Assembly (NCBI GenBank): GCA_014218235.1
Contig: CM024760.1
Span: forward strand, 67,830,961-67,894,960
DNA length: 64,000 nucleotides
DNA from: Colocasia esculenta
Taxonomy: Eukaryota; Streptophyta; Magnoliopsida; Alismatales; Araceae
Direction: 5' to 3'
Below, piece after piece: positions 49,764 through 61,534 of this stretch. A program made the translations under genes and the position numbers. The first letter of the stretch is position 1, and each line of letters starts with the position of its first letter. The notes below the pieces were generated by a model. It had not been told where the DNA came from. It saw only the letters and a program-made list of their open reading frames with translations, and did no database searches.

Positions 49764-52700
49764 TTACTCAAATAAGTAAGGATACCCTTTAGCCATTTCC
49801 TCGTCTAATTCCCTGGTATCCTCACCACCCAACCTATTCTCCCATCTCACCTTGACCATTCAATTTCTTTATTTCTCAGCTTCTTTGTCTTTCGGCCAGT
49901 AATTTGTACTGGATACTCTGGCATAGTCATATCCGGTCTTAAGTCACCACCTTGGTAACTGATTATCTGCGCTGATCTTCAATGCATTTTCTTAACATAG
50001 AAACATGGAAAATATCATGAACATCTGCAAAGTCAGCTGGCAAATCAAGTCTATAAGTTGTTTCCCTGATTCTTTCTAATACCTGAAAGGGTCCCACATA
50101 TCTCGGACTCAACTTTCCGGTCTTGCCAAATCTCATAATACCCTTACTAGGGGAAAATCTTAGAAAAACAAAGTCTCCCACTTTAAATTGAAGTGGTCTT
50201 CTCCGATTATCGGCATAACTTTTTTGCCTACTTTGAGCTGCTTGCAATTTTTCTTTAATAAGCTTCACTATTTCTGTGGTTTACTGAATTAATTCAGGAC
50301 CTACCATCTGCCTTTCTCCCACTTCATGTCAATTTAATGGGGTTCTACATGGCCTTCCATAAAGAGCTTCATATGGTGCCATTCCAATACTGGTATGATA
50401 ACTATTATTATAGGCGAACTCAACCATACTTAAATGATGCTCCCAGTTACCTCCCCAAACCAAACAACAAGCTCGCAACATGTCTTCAATTGTTTAAATA
50501 GTCCTCTCTATCTGACCATCCGTCTGGGGATGATAAGCTGAGCTATATCTTAACTCAGTGTCAATTACTTTTTGCAAGCTCCTCCAAAAATCAGAAGTAA
50601 TCCTGGGATCCCTATCAGAGACAATAGTCTTCGGGATGCCATGCAGTGGAATAATTTTATCAACATAAACTTTCGCTAATCTGTCCACTGTCCAAGACAT
50701 ACTTACTGTACCAACCTGCACACTTTAGTTAATCTGTCAACAAATACCCATATTCCATTATGTCCTAAGGCTGACCTTGGTAAGCCTGCTACAAAGTCCA
50801 TAGCAATATCATCCCATTTCCACTGTGGAATGGGCAACAGTTGCAATAGACCTCCAGGCTTCTGATGCTCTGCCTTAATCTGTTGACAAATTGCACATCT
50901 TGAGATAAATTCTGCTATTTCTTTTTTCATATGAGGTCACCAAAAGTACTTTTTCATATTCTGATACATTTTAGTACTACAGGGGTGAATAGTGTACCTG
51001 GATTTATGGGCCTCTTCTAATACTTTCTGTTTTACTTCTCTTTCTGCTGGCACAAATAACCTGCCTCTTAGTCTGACCACATAGTTATCATCAATAGTAA
51101 CTCCTTCCATCTTCACTATTTTGGCTAAATTCACATCTGCCTTTTGAGCCTCAACAATTTTCCAATACAGTGACGGCTCCACAGCACTACTAGCTAGTAT
51201 TGCCCGTCGCTGACTACTTGGCACATACAGGGAGTTCTCTGCTATCTCTTCATATAATTTCCATTCCTTAATCATCATTTGACTTAAGTATGCTTTTCTG
51301 CTTAGAGCATCAGCCACCACATTGGCCTTACTCGGATGGTAAGCCAAACTAAAACCATAATCTTTTAAATACTCCACCCATCTACACTGACGGAGATTCA
51401 AATCTTTCTGGGAAAAGATATACTTAAACTTTTATGATCTATAAAAATTTCAAATCTTTCATCATAAAGATAATGCCTCCACATCTTTAAGGCAAACACA
51501 ACTGCTGCTAGCTCTAAATCATGAGTGGGGTAATTCTCTTCTGCTGGTTTCAATTGCCTGGACGCATAAGCAATTACCTTGCTATGCTGCATTAACACTG
51601 CGCCCAGCCCCCTTCTAGATGCATCTGTATATACAACAAAACCACCATTACCTATTGGTAATGTCAACACTGGTGCCGCTGTAAGCCTCTTCTTTAATTC
51701 CATGAAACTTCTTTAACATTCACCAGACCATACAAATGGCACACCTTTTCTCGTCAGTCTAGTCATGGGTGCCGCAATTCTAGAAAATCTTGAATGAAAC
51801 GCCTATAATAGCCTGCTAACCCCAAAAAGCTTCTTATTTCAGTAATTGTCTTAGGCACTTCCCATTTCATCACTGCTTCCACTTTACTTGGGTCAACTGC
51901 CACTCCCTCAGCTGATATGACATGACCCAAGAACTGAATTTCCTTTAACCAAAATTTACACTTACTGAATTTGGAAAACAACTGATTATCTCTTAATAAT
52001 TGCAAGGCAAATCTCAAATGCGTTGCATGCTCCTCTTCAGATGCTGAGTAAATCAGAACATCATCTATAAAGACCACAATGAATTGGTCCAAATACAGAT
52101 GAAAGATTCTATTCATCAGATCCATAAAAGCTGCAGGAGCATTGGTTAGCCCAAATGACATACCACAAACTCATATTGACCATATCTGGTTCTAAATGAT
52201 GTTTTATCTATATCTTCCTCCTTAATCCTTAACTGGTGGTACCCAGATCTCAAATCTATTTTAGAAAATACCTTTGCTGACTGCAACTGATCAAATATAT
52301 CATCTATTCTCAGTAATGGGTACATATTCTTAAAGGTTACATCATTCAACTTCCTGTAATCCATGCACATGCGAAAACTACCATCTTTCTTTTTCACGAA
52401 CAACACCGGTGCTCCCCATGGGGAATGACTCGGTCTAATAAACCCTTTCTGCAATAATTCCTCTAATTGCTTTTTCAACTCTTTAAGCTCTGCTGGTGCC
52501 ATCCGATATGGAGCTTTAGAGATCGGCATGGTACCTGGCAGCAACTCAATAGTAAAGTCCACCTCTCTATGTGGAGCTAAACCAGACAAATCTTCTGGAA
52601 AAACATCGGCAAATTCCCTACCCACGGGAACTGCCTCCACTGACTGACTAGCCTCTACCAGACTCACTGAAGCTAAATAAGCCACACATCCTGCATTTAT

Positions 52701-53156
52701 CAACTTTCTAGCTCTAATTGCAAAAATTATAAATTTAGGAGTATAAAAAGACATACCTTGATATTCAAACACCGCACCATTAGGATGACAAAACCTGATC
52801 CTTTTCTTTCTGCAATCTAACATGGTTCCATAGGTTTCAAGCCAATCCATTCCCAAAATAATATCATAATCTATCAATTGTAGGGCATATAACCGACCCG
52901 GCATATGGTTCCCTCCAATCACAACAGGAGCTTCATCTATATAGCTCGAAGTGAGCATAAACTCACCAGAAGGAACCTCCACTACCAACTCACAAGACTT
53001 TTCTTCCAAAGGTTGAGTCATACAATTCAGGAATTCTTCAGAAATAAAAGAATGAGAGGCACCCGAATCAAATAAAACTCTTGCTGAATAATCATAAATG
53101 GGTATAATACCTTCTATCTTATTCGATGCCTCCGCCTGGGCACGGGTGATAGCCAT
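49764..53156 (-). pseudogene. Chromovirus pol, right copy
   Basis: Same domain order as the left copy but with longer intact frames. 52146-53156: protease plus the N-terminal half of RT (336 residues). 51763-52161: RT palm with FVVFIDDVLIYSAS and the following LGHVIS region. 51398-51703: RNase H (YTDASRRGLGAVLMQ). 50937-51401: the end of RNase H and the integrase N-terminus, finishing KYFW before a TGA. 50494-50930: integrase zinc finger and core. 49764-50268: GPF/Y-type module and chromodomain-like end. The TGA after KYFW (a Trp codon in relatives), the TAA after QIERTI and the stop before TTEIVK are shared with the left copy, so the parent was already defective before duplication. Confidence 0.85.
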
Positions 53157-53228
53157 AACCCGACCTCTACCTCGCTGCTGCGGTACACCTCCACCACGAC
53201 CTGTTAAAGACTGTTGGGGCTACTGCTG

Positions 53229-54345
53229 CTACTGAACACCTCTACCATACCCATATTCTCTCGGATAAGGGCAATTGCGGATCAAATGCCCTGGCTGATT
53301 GCAATTATAACATCTGTAACCTGGTGGAATAGTAGGCTGCCTGGCAGTACTCTGCTGCGACTCTTCTACCTCTGGCGTATAACCACACCCCTGCTGAAAC
53401 GGCTGACGACCCCCTCTTCCTCTTCCTTTGCCCTTGAATACAAGCTTTAATTTATGTCCCCACTTACCAAAACCTGAAGAAGAAGGTCTGTTGGAGCTTT
53501 CCCCTACTAACTCTTGCTTCCTGCTGAGGTAGCCGAAAACTACCTGAACCTGACCCACTTGCTTGACGAGCCCGAATAGACCTCTCAAGAGTAGCTGCTC
53601 TCTGGGCTGCTTCCTCAACTGATCTACACATTAACGGTATTACCGCATTCTGCAACTCTTCTCTCAAACCCCAAATAAAATATTCAACCATCATAGCATT
53701 ATCCGATACTACATAAGGTGCATATCGGCTAAGTGCCATAAATCGCATCTGATATTCTAAAACTGAGGTATTACCTTGCTGAAGTGTCCGGAATTGCTCT
53801 CTTTTCGCCTGCTGCACTTGAAGTGGAAAGAATGTGTCATTAAATGCCTCGAGAAATTTCGGCCAGGTAATAACCTCCTCTGTCCTACTTGCAAAAGTAG
53901 TTTGCATCTTCAGATGCCACCACTGCTGCACAAAGCCTCTCAATTGGTATGTGGCTAGCACAACTTTATCCACTGCTGGACACCTCATGGTCGTAAAGAC
54001 CCTTTCAACCTCATGAATCCAGTGCTCTGCTGTATCTGGATTCGGCCCTCCTATATAAGTGGGCGGCTGCAACCTCAAAAACTTTTCAACTTGCATCACT
54101 GGCTCTTCTGCTGCCATTACTGGTGGTGGTACAGGTGCCACATAAGGTACCTCCACCCTAGGCGGTGGTGCAACAGGGGCCATAGGTACTTCAGCAACTG
54201 GTGGTACTGCTACTGGAGGTACCGGTGCCTACTGATCCATCCTCATCCGAATATCAGTGAGGCTTTCCCAAATCCTCTCAATCATACGCTGAGTGGACTC
54301 TTTAGGGTCCTCTCCTCCACCACCTCAATCCCTTCTATCAGCCAT
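53229..54345 (-). pseudogene. Chromovirus gag, right copy
   Basis: It starts at ATG 54345-54343, with the same early stops as the left copy. From 54183 to 53464 a clean 239-residue frame covers a proline-rich leader (VAPVPPPVMAAEEPVMQVEK) and the gag domain (HWIHEVERVFTTMRCPAVDK, QQWWHLKM, FNDTFFPLQVQQAKREQF). A frame change near 53500 leads to the CCHC knuckle CYNCNQPGHLIRNC (about 53290-53330) and a stop at 53228 before protease. Gag would coat the element's RNA. Confidence 0.85.
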
Positions 54346-54479
54346 CTCAAACTTCTGCACAAACAAAACACCATCCACAAACATAACAACAAATCATTAG
54401 AAACCAGGGCCAACTACCAGCAGTGTACAAATGTAGAATATGGCTATATAGTTTCCCAGTTCCTTTTTATTTACACAGA

Positions 54480-54496
54480 CCTTGCTCCGATACCAA
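54480..54496 (-). promoter_or_regulatory. Chromovirus primer-binding site, right copy
   Basis: Minus-strand TTGGTATCGGAGCAAGG directly follows LTR C and corresponds to the initiator-methionine tRNA 3' end. Confidence 0.85.
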
Positions 54497-56762
54497 TGTG
54501 GCAGAACGCCTCGTTCAAGCCCGTTAAACCACTAACGAACTTGATCCGAGTCCGCCTCCCGCGAACGGGCCGAAGTCTCGCAAGGGATATCATACACACG
54601 TCCGTGAAACACAAAGGAACACACCTGATCACATATATGATTCACCAACTCATATATAGTGCACAAGATTTACATAACCAAATTTCAACAAAAGTACAAG
54701 AAAGTACAGGAGCGTGGGGCATACCCCGAGGTAAACTAGTACAACTGAGAAAAGAAACTACACTACTGAGATGTTGGTCCAACACCGTTGCGACGCGGCT
54801 CCGAACTGAACGACGGTAATGAAACGTCCTCCTCGCCCTCACCTGTGGGGGATAGGGGTGAGCCTCTCTAGTCACTGGCTCAGTAGGGAACTCCCCCAAC
54901 ACCGAGCAAACCAAAACACAGGTACTGAAGCAGTAAACTGCGCTAGTAATTTATAGAACAATTAAGCAGGATTTTAAAGCTGTAAATGTACTCACCGTTT
55001 GCCGACTACGTAAAGCAACTGTAATAAATAAACAGAAAACCCAAACAGGTGTACGAGCTATAGTAGAGACTGCCACACACGAACCACGTGAACTGGTTCG
55101 CGACACCAGTGACTGACTCGGACAAACTAACATAGGTCTACCTTTCAGTCTCACAGCCACGAACGAAAGGTCTAGCTGCCGCTCCACGTGAAAAAGTCAA
55201 ACAACTGTGGAGACCAACTAAACACCACTCCTGCGTACACACAACCGCAGGCCCATGCCTAGCACCTTTAGGGTCTCTGGCCGGAGCACCCTAGAGTGAG
55301 ACACTAGAAAAGGACTAGTCGGGGACCAGTGTCGACAACCGGTGTCCGTACCCCCAACTAAGAGCGCGCTACAAGTGACTAAAAATAAACACAAGAATCA
55401 CTGTCCCACTGTCTTCTTTCCCTCAGCCGGACGTACAACTCAAACAAAGGAGTGAGGGTGTCCATGTCAGACGACACGACCTCGACGGTACAGCACAAGT
55501 ACCGGGACAAAGCCCCGAGCTAACAGCCTGGCTCACAGAGAACCTGGGGCACCCAACTAGAGAGGTAACCACGGTAGGCGTCATACTACTTGCCACGCAC
55601 ACAGAACCACATGTACGTCACACACAAACCACGTGAAACGTCACATAAACCTCAAGTAACAATTGTCCATAATACGTGAACACAGTGCAACTTGCATGCA
55701 TACCACGCCAAACACATTAACCACTAGCTAGCTACGTAACCAACATACTAGCCTCAAAAACATGTGCTCCCAGAACGCCACGGGTGCCAATGCACCACAC
55801 GGTATTACCAAATACATCGAATAATAACATCCGGATAATCATATTACAAATCATGCACATTCAGACCATTCGGCTGTGGTCGCGACATGGGCTTGCGTCG
55901 CCTTCATAACGCGACAGCCCGATACGTCGCCTTCAACACATTAACGTGACGCACAAACAAGCCGCGTTCACAACCTTAATGCGACGGGTCGGCTCATCAC
56001 CACCTGATCGCGACAGGGGGATCCGTCGCCTTAGCAGATGGAAACCCTAATCCGGGATCCCCGCCACGGATTACCAACCCACACCATGCTAACCACCCTT
56101 AATAGTGTTTTTCATGCTTTAATGGATTCCTAGGCATGATATCTATTGTGTAGAAGTGTTAAACGGATCACACCCTGCATTCCACGTGATTCTTACCCTG
56201 GAAACGGGAGGAGTCACCCTACCTCGCGAAGAACATGTGATACAACGCTCCCCCGGCATTTCTCTCGCTCCACGCGAGCTTCCTACGGCACGAGCACGCC
56301 GAAAACATGGATTTCCCGCAAAAATCGCCACAGCTTCCCTTCCCCTGGCCGAGCAAAACTCACTGCAGTTCTGTCCGACTGGGGTTTCTTAAAAACACCC
56401 AGCGGTTAAGAACGCGACGTATCTTCACATCACGACCTGGTCGCGATGGACCTAGGCATCGCCTTCCTGCATGCCGCTCTGCGCGCTACACGTGGTGCAC
56501 ATGCAGATAGCCAACGCCCCAAGGCGGCCACCAGAATGCGATGGTCACCTCGGTCACGTTCAGGACATGACACTCCTCCCTATCGCTATGACAGGCTGAG
56601 GATATGGGGGTGCTGCAGGCCCAGACTATCGGCCCAATAGGCCCTTAAGACACGCACATGTACCACACACAAACCACATTGGCCTCACGATAGCCATCAC
56701 AACCACTAAGCACAGGATCTACGAAGATCCGAAAAAAGATCCGAAAGACGCGCGACGTTACA
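54497..56762 (-). repeat. Chromovirus LTR C (5' LTR of the right copy)
   Basis: Plus-strand borders are TGTGGCAGAACGCC and GCGCGACGTTACA. It differs from A and B in its last roughly 600 bp (for example GAAGATCCGAAAAAAGATCC and an extra AAGAACATGTG near 56227). Confidence 0.9.
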
Positions 56763-58583
56763 CATCCAATATGGCTTAATTTGGCATGAAAATATGTCAT
56801 AATGTATCTAGTAATTTATTTCAATAATGTTTATTAATTGCCCTATTTTAAATATACTTGTCAACGTTTTCTCGCGAAGATTTGGAATACCGTTATCGAC
56901 GCTCCACTGTTCTACAATTCCTCTAAAACGTTGAGCACTTGTTTCTATATATACACTTTCTCTTGACTTGGACAAACTCTCGTCGGATACTCCTTCTGTC
57001 GGACTAGTGAATCCTTGTTCAAGACCTCCGTAAGTCTCCTCTATCCATGGATTCTCACATGGTCGACGAGCTGGTTGTACCCTAACACTATGATACCCTT
57101 TAGGGATCAACATGATCCAAACGGAAATTAGAAGTTCTCTCTTATCTTGAATCACGCCGTACCTCTGGACCTGTGCATAACATGGCCAATGGAAAGGTAG
57201 TGAATTCCATCTGACTGCCTACATCGATCACGCGTGTTGTGCAACCGTTATTATCGCTTGTTTAACGTTGTCTTATGAATATGCCCTTGTCTTATCTACT
57301 GTCTCTATACTCTCATCTATTCATGATCACTCTACTATCTCGTCTATTCATCTAGTGCTCCCTTGGTACCCATTGGGCTGTGTGGCTCCTATTGTTTGAA
57401 CTGTTCATGACTGTCTAGTGTTAAAATGGGTCTTGTGACTCTACTGACATGAATGCATACTGCTGAGGGCACGGAGAGTGTCCGAGGGGCTCCAATCTAG
57501 TCCTGGGGGCAGAGAGCCACCAGAAAATACCTGCAGGGGCTAATGACGGTGTCTGCATTTGCACCGGTTCTGACGGACTGTTCTAAATTAGCTAGACATC
57601 TGACTATTATACTGTTACTGTTAGTCTGTTAGTTCAGACGTACTGCACTATTACTGTGCCACCACTGACTGTTACTATCCTGTTATTGAGCGACTACTAT
57701 CGTACTTTCTCCTTGCTCTACTCGATACTTGCTATCTTGAGTTATTGTGTTCTATTGTGACTTAATCATATTCATTGTGCTATATTATCTCGTTGTCTAT
57801 TGACAACAAAAGTGCTATATTCTCTCTCGGCTATCTACGGATAACCAAAGTGCCATTACTATCTCGATTGACGAAAGTTAATCAAAAGTGCTATACTATT
57901 TCGGTAGATGAAAATCAATTAAAGTGTAATTTACTCTCTACATGGCCAATTACTATCTCTCTCCTTGCTATACATGTCACTTGTTACTACTTGACAATGT
58001 CGTTACTTGCTATTGCGTTGTTATCGTTTCTATCATGACTTGACTTTAATCATCGTATTATACTTGATTCATCTGCTATTTGAACCATGCTACTTGTGCT
58101 ATTACTTTCTCGACTTTACATTACTCGCTCTATCATTAGTTACTCTGTCCTTTAAAGCATTAATCATTTAAAGTCTGCTTGACTATTGAGATTTAAGTCC
58201 TACTGGGCGTTATCGCTCACTCTTCGTTATTTGTTATTGTGTCTCAGGTAAGCCAGACAATGACGTTACACATATCAATGGGACAGGACCAGAGTGATGA
58301 GTGACCTGGAGTCAGTGGATGAAGTTGCCCTACTACCATGGATGTCGAATAGTTATTGCTTTAGATTTCTTTTCAATGTAATGATGTCATTGATCCCTAT
58401 ATATTGGCTCCGAATTAGTGGTTGTAATAGTCTTAGTGATTTTATAATGAATCAAGAGTTTATTCCAATTTTTGTTCATTAGATGCTCTGATGTTTACAT
58501 CTGTATACGCAATTCACGTTACCTTACTCATTGCTCACGTTTCCCCCCGATTTATTCCGCTGCTAAATTGGAGGGGCGTGACA

Positions 58584-58990
58584 ATCACAATACACATATA
58601 ATAAATTAAGAAGAACAGATGAGTCAAATATCCATAGACTGTCCAACTTGGACAATTCATGATTTTATGCTCAATATATGACATTACTATCCAAAGACAA
58701 TAAAAATATATATCCTAACACAAGTCTTGAACGGGCAAAAATTAAAAGAAGGTCCACTCATCTCACTCATTGACATTCATGCTTTCTCCGTCTTCTCATT
58801 CATACATCCTGTAAAGCAGTTACTGTACATTCACATTCACATATACAATCACATCGTGCAAAAAAATATGAGGCACCACCCCGGCTCACTGGATTAAATA
58901 AACATGAGCCACTACCCAGGCTCGCTAGTTCAACAAATATATATAGAGGGGATGGAAGGATTACCTGAGCAGAAAAGAACACCAAAACCT
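58584..58990. other. Rearranged CACTA-related flank
   Basis: 58589-58643 is the reverse complement of about 6405-6462, just 5' of the TNP2 gene, with a few substitutions; the left flank of the big retroelement (8968-8983, CTTTTAAGACA) continues the same match. At 58870-58945 two units of the 46-bp minisatellite of 640-812 appear in direct orientation. So the retroelement inserted into a second, deleted and rearranged copy of the CACTA interior. Confidence 0.6.
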
Positions 58991-59115
58991 ACACAATTTG
59001 TACAAATGAATACCTACATTGAATAAAAAAAGTAATATGAGTGCTTGTGCAACTTTCTCAAAAGTAAAATGTGTGCATGTGCAACTTAAAAATAAATAAT
59101 GAACATGGAGCTATA

Positions 59116-59538
59116 GGTATTGAACAACTTCAAAGGAAAAAAAAAAGGTGCATTGGCCCTGTGTTCCTGAATTTCACCTACTTACATGACAACCAGTAGC
59201 TGATAGGAAAAGATTTGGGGGAGTCAGATTCAGAGAAATGGAGAGGGACTGCCTACTTGCCCATGGGGCCGCTGCGAACCTTCACGAATGTCTATTCACA
59301 CTTAGTGACTCCTCACAGATGCATGTTTGACAAACATGCACCAGAGTCGCAAATGTGAATAGACATTCGTGAAGGTTCGCAGTGGCCCCATGGGCAAGTA
59401 GGCAGTCCCTCTCTATTTCTCTGAACCTGACTCCACCAAATCTTTTCCTATCAGCTACTAGTTGCCGTGTAAGTAGGTGAAATTTAAGAATATAGGGCTA
59501 GTGCACCCCTTTTTTTTTCTTTGAAGTTGTTCAACACC
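59116..59538. repeat. Large foldback element, about 423 bp, arms about 205 bp
   Basis: Outer ends GGTATTGAACAACTTCAAAG and CTTTGAAGTTGTTCAACACC are inverted complements. The complementarity runs with few mismatches to the centre at about 59330, where GCATGTTTG-A-CAAACATGC forms the tip. Matching inner blocks include GACTGCCTACTTGCCCATGG (59250) with CCATGGGCAAGTAGGCAGTC (about 59387-59406). No open frame. It is either a MITE or a recent inverted duplication; no obvious target duplication at the ends. Confidence 0.9.
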
Positions 59539-59611
59539 TTGCAAGAAATATTACATATAAATAGTAGCATTTTCTAACTTGAGATATTAATATTGTCCAA
59601 AATATACTTAC

Positions 59612-59668
59612 AGGGTTATCACAACTGTGAGGTTAGCAATGGAAGCAGGAATTCCACCGCTCAATCCA
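59612..59668 (-). pseudogene. Isolated leucine-rich-repeat exon of a receptor-kinase-like gene
   Basis: The minus strand reads GLSGGIPASIANLTVVITL, one plant extracellular LRR (LxGxIPxxIxxLxxLxxL), between a TTCCAG acceptor and a GTAAGT donor. Length 57 bp, shorter than the common 72-bp LRR exon. No neighbouring LRR or kinase exon was recognised, so it is probably a stray fragment. Confidence 0.45.
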
Positions 59669-59699
59669 CTGGAAGACAAGTTTTTGCATGCATGGTGAA

Positions 59700-61240
59700 A
59701 TTAGATAGTGAAACTCAAATGAGTTAGGTTCTAAGAATGCCAAGTGAATTAGATGAGATCTTATGCAAAAGACTAATCACTTTGGTATAGACCAAACTTG
59801 TACCAGAAAAATAATACAAGAATATGAATCAAGCTCTAACGAAAGTGATGGTTGAATAAAGATAAAAAATCTAATCTAAAATCTCAATGTAAATTTATTC
59901 TAATATAAGTTATAAAGAACCGAGAAAAATATGTCCCATAGCAAACTAAGCATCACATGCTTTTGCAGTCTAAAAAGTCCAATACAAAGGGGAAAATCGT
60001 AGTAACGGTGGTTTTATTTGATGCGACAATCTTCAAATTGAAAATATTCTTCACATCATATTTGTTAAGTAAAAGCCTCGGAAATGAAAAGGAACCTCCT
60101 TCTCGAGGGAATTCCTACAAAGTACATTGTCACTACTTCAAAGTAGAATCAGGTGTTAATGAAGCTTACTTTCCTTTTCCTTTCTCTCTTGTAAGATCCT
60201 AATGCATTTTAACAAGTAATCTAGAGATAATCCATGGTTTTCAAACAAAGAATTTATCTGGTTTACAAGAATGACACGAGGAATTATGTCCCCCCCTCCA
60301 TCTAGAGAAGCCACACAACAGTCAGATTGACATGCATATGCGTGCCACGGATGACAATTTCTGCATAAAACAAAAAAATTATGTCATATTCTCATAAAAC
60401 AAAAAGTTTCTACCATGGACAGACAAAAGGCAGCAAATTGCAAAAAGTTTCTACCAGAATTTGGTCTTTTTTAAAAAAAAAACCTATGCAAAGGAGCAAT
60501 CTTGAGTAGTTATGTTGGTCTTTCTAATGTCTCGCTTTGAGGATTTGTAACGTGTGATTAGTTTGGGTCCAATGAATTAATCTACTCATTTATGGATTAT
60601 CTTAGGCTACATTTTGAAGGGAAAAGAAAGAAAAAAAAATGGTTGGTGCACTTGTCTCTTTTACATTGCCCTTGTTCCCAAGAGTGGGCAATTGAACATA
60701 CAAATTTAAGATCTATAAATGTCTTTTAGATCAAGCGTTTCAATAGATAAATAAATCCTAATGATTGCATGTTTGATAAGCTGTTAACTAAATAGTGTTT
60801 ATCAGCTTATTAAAATCAAAATCAATTTGATAACCCCAATAATCTATCTACATGCTAAGTGGGCTCCAGGGGCTGTTAACCCCTGCTAACTTACTCGGGG
60901 GATGAATTCCAAGCCTATTTGATCACTAATAAGTCTTAGTAAAAGGACATTTATCAATCTTATTAAATTTCTATGGATGCCTTACTCCTACCTCACCAGG
61001 GTATTTCAGTCCTTATTATAGTTGAAATTTTCAGCTTTAATTATTAACGTAGATGCATCTCCATCCAATTTGACATGGGGCTTTGAATTCAAGTAGTCCA
61101 TATTTAGAATCAAAGTGACACCTAATAATGATCAGGTCAATCCATAGTTTGATGGTTCAGATTTGCTGATTTAGAATCAAAGTGCACCTAATAAAATGAG
61201 TATAATATACTAAAATTGTGACATCTTATCATTCTAATTT
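59700..61240. other. AT-rich DNA with no recognised gene
   Basis: No conserved frame. Short imperfect palindromic stretches occur around 60770-60990 (for example GATAAGCTGTTAAC...GTTTATCAGCTTAT). The 81-residue frame at 59957-60202 has no motif and is not credited. Confidence 0.5.
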
Positions 61241-61250
61241 GGAAAAAACT

Positions 61251-61411
61251 TTGCTCCTGACAGCCCAACGTTGAAATTCTCGACACAGAGAGAAGAGAGA
61301 AGACCCGCACCTTTTAAGATGAAGACCCGCACTAACCTCTTAAGATTGCGGGTCCTTTGAGCTCTTCTCTCTTATTGTGGCGATTCCAATGTTGGGACGA
61401 TAGGAGCAACG
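61251..61411. repeat. Foldback (MITE-like) about 160 bp
   Basis: TTGCTCCTGACAGCCCAACG on the left pairs imperfectly with CGATAGGAGCAAC-type sequence on the right (GTTGGGACGATAGGAGCAAC), continuing through GAGAGAAGAG/CTCTTCTCTC. The loop contains three GACCCGCA/TGCGGGTC elements that also pair. Not coding. Confidence 0.65.
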
Positions 61412-61534
61412 CAGCTCTCTTCTAACCTTCATTAAGATTACTTACAGGTGTTTGAAGGCGCATGGTAATATATGGCTTTGACGGTACATGCAAACTGCGA
61501 CTTCATTCACACTACAGAAAATGAATATTTGTCA

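Larger units (their letters stand above)
40317..56762 (-). mobile_element. Tandem Ty3/gypsy chromovirus, LTR-INT-LTR-INT-LTR
   Basis: Three LTRs (40317-42573, 47406-49656, 54497-56762) alternate with two almost identical internal regions (42574-47405 and 49657-54496). A single pair of target duplications, CATCC at 40312-40316 and 56763-56767, brackets the whole array, so one insertion was later duplicated. The order on the minus strand is gag-protease-RT-RNase H-integrase-chromodomain, which makes it a chromovirus. About 2.25-kb LTRs starting TGTAACG suggest the Tekay/Del clade by general knowledge, not by a tree. All genes carry stops, several shared by both copies. Confidence 0.9.
8989..58583 (+). 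mobile_element. Gag-only LTR retrotransposon (TR-GAG type) with about 3.6-kb LTRs, heavily nested
   Basis: Both LTRs start TGTAGCARCCCG (8989 and 38517) and end GGGGCGTGACA (36797 and 58583). The flanks carry a 5-bp duplication, ATCAC, at 8984-8988 and 58584-58588. Removing the insertions described separately leaves LTRs of about 3678 and 3616 bp and an internal region of about 1.3 kb. The internal region holds a tRNA-iMet-like primer site (36799), a single gag gene and a polypurine tract directly before the 3' LTR. There is no room for protease, reverse transcriptase, RNase H or integrase (116 bp between gag and the polypurine tract). This is the architecture described as TR-GAG: non-autonomous, dependent on enzymes supplied in trans. 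Confidence 0.9.
38517..58583 (+). repeat. 3' LTR of the TR-GAG element, split by the chromovirus array
   Basis: The LTR consists of two pieces: 38517-40316 and 56763-58583. The junction is confirmed by the continuous sequence GAACCATCCAATATG at about 34971 in the 5' LTR. Net length is about 3.62 kb. Visible substitutions against the 5' LTR (for example at 9170 versus 38698) show that insertion is not very recent. Confidence 0.9.

Noticed and set aside
54013..54819. 268-codon plus-strand frame
   Set aside because: Antisense to the chromovirus gag, primer site and LTR; shadow of coding sequence.
100..61520. The CACTA ends at 100 and 61510 as two ends of one giant element
   Set aside because: Both read CACTA on the plus strand, i.e. 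both are left ends; a single element would need TAGTG at its right.
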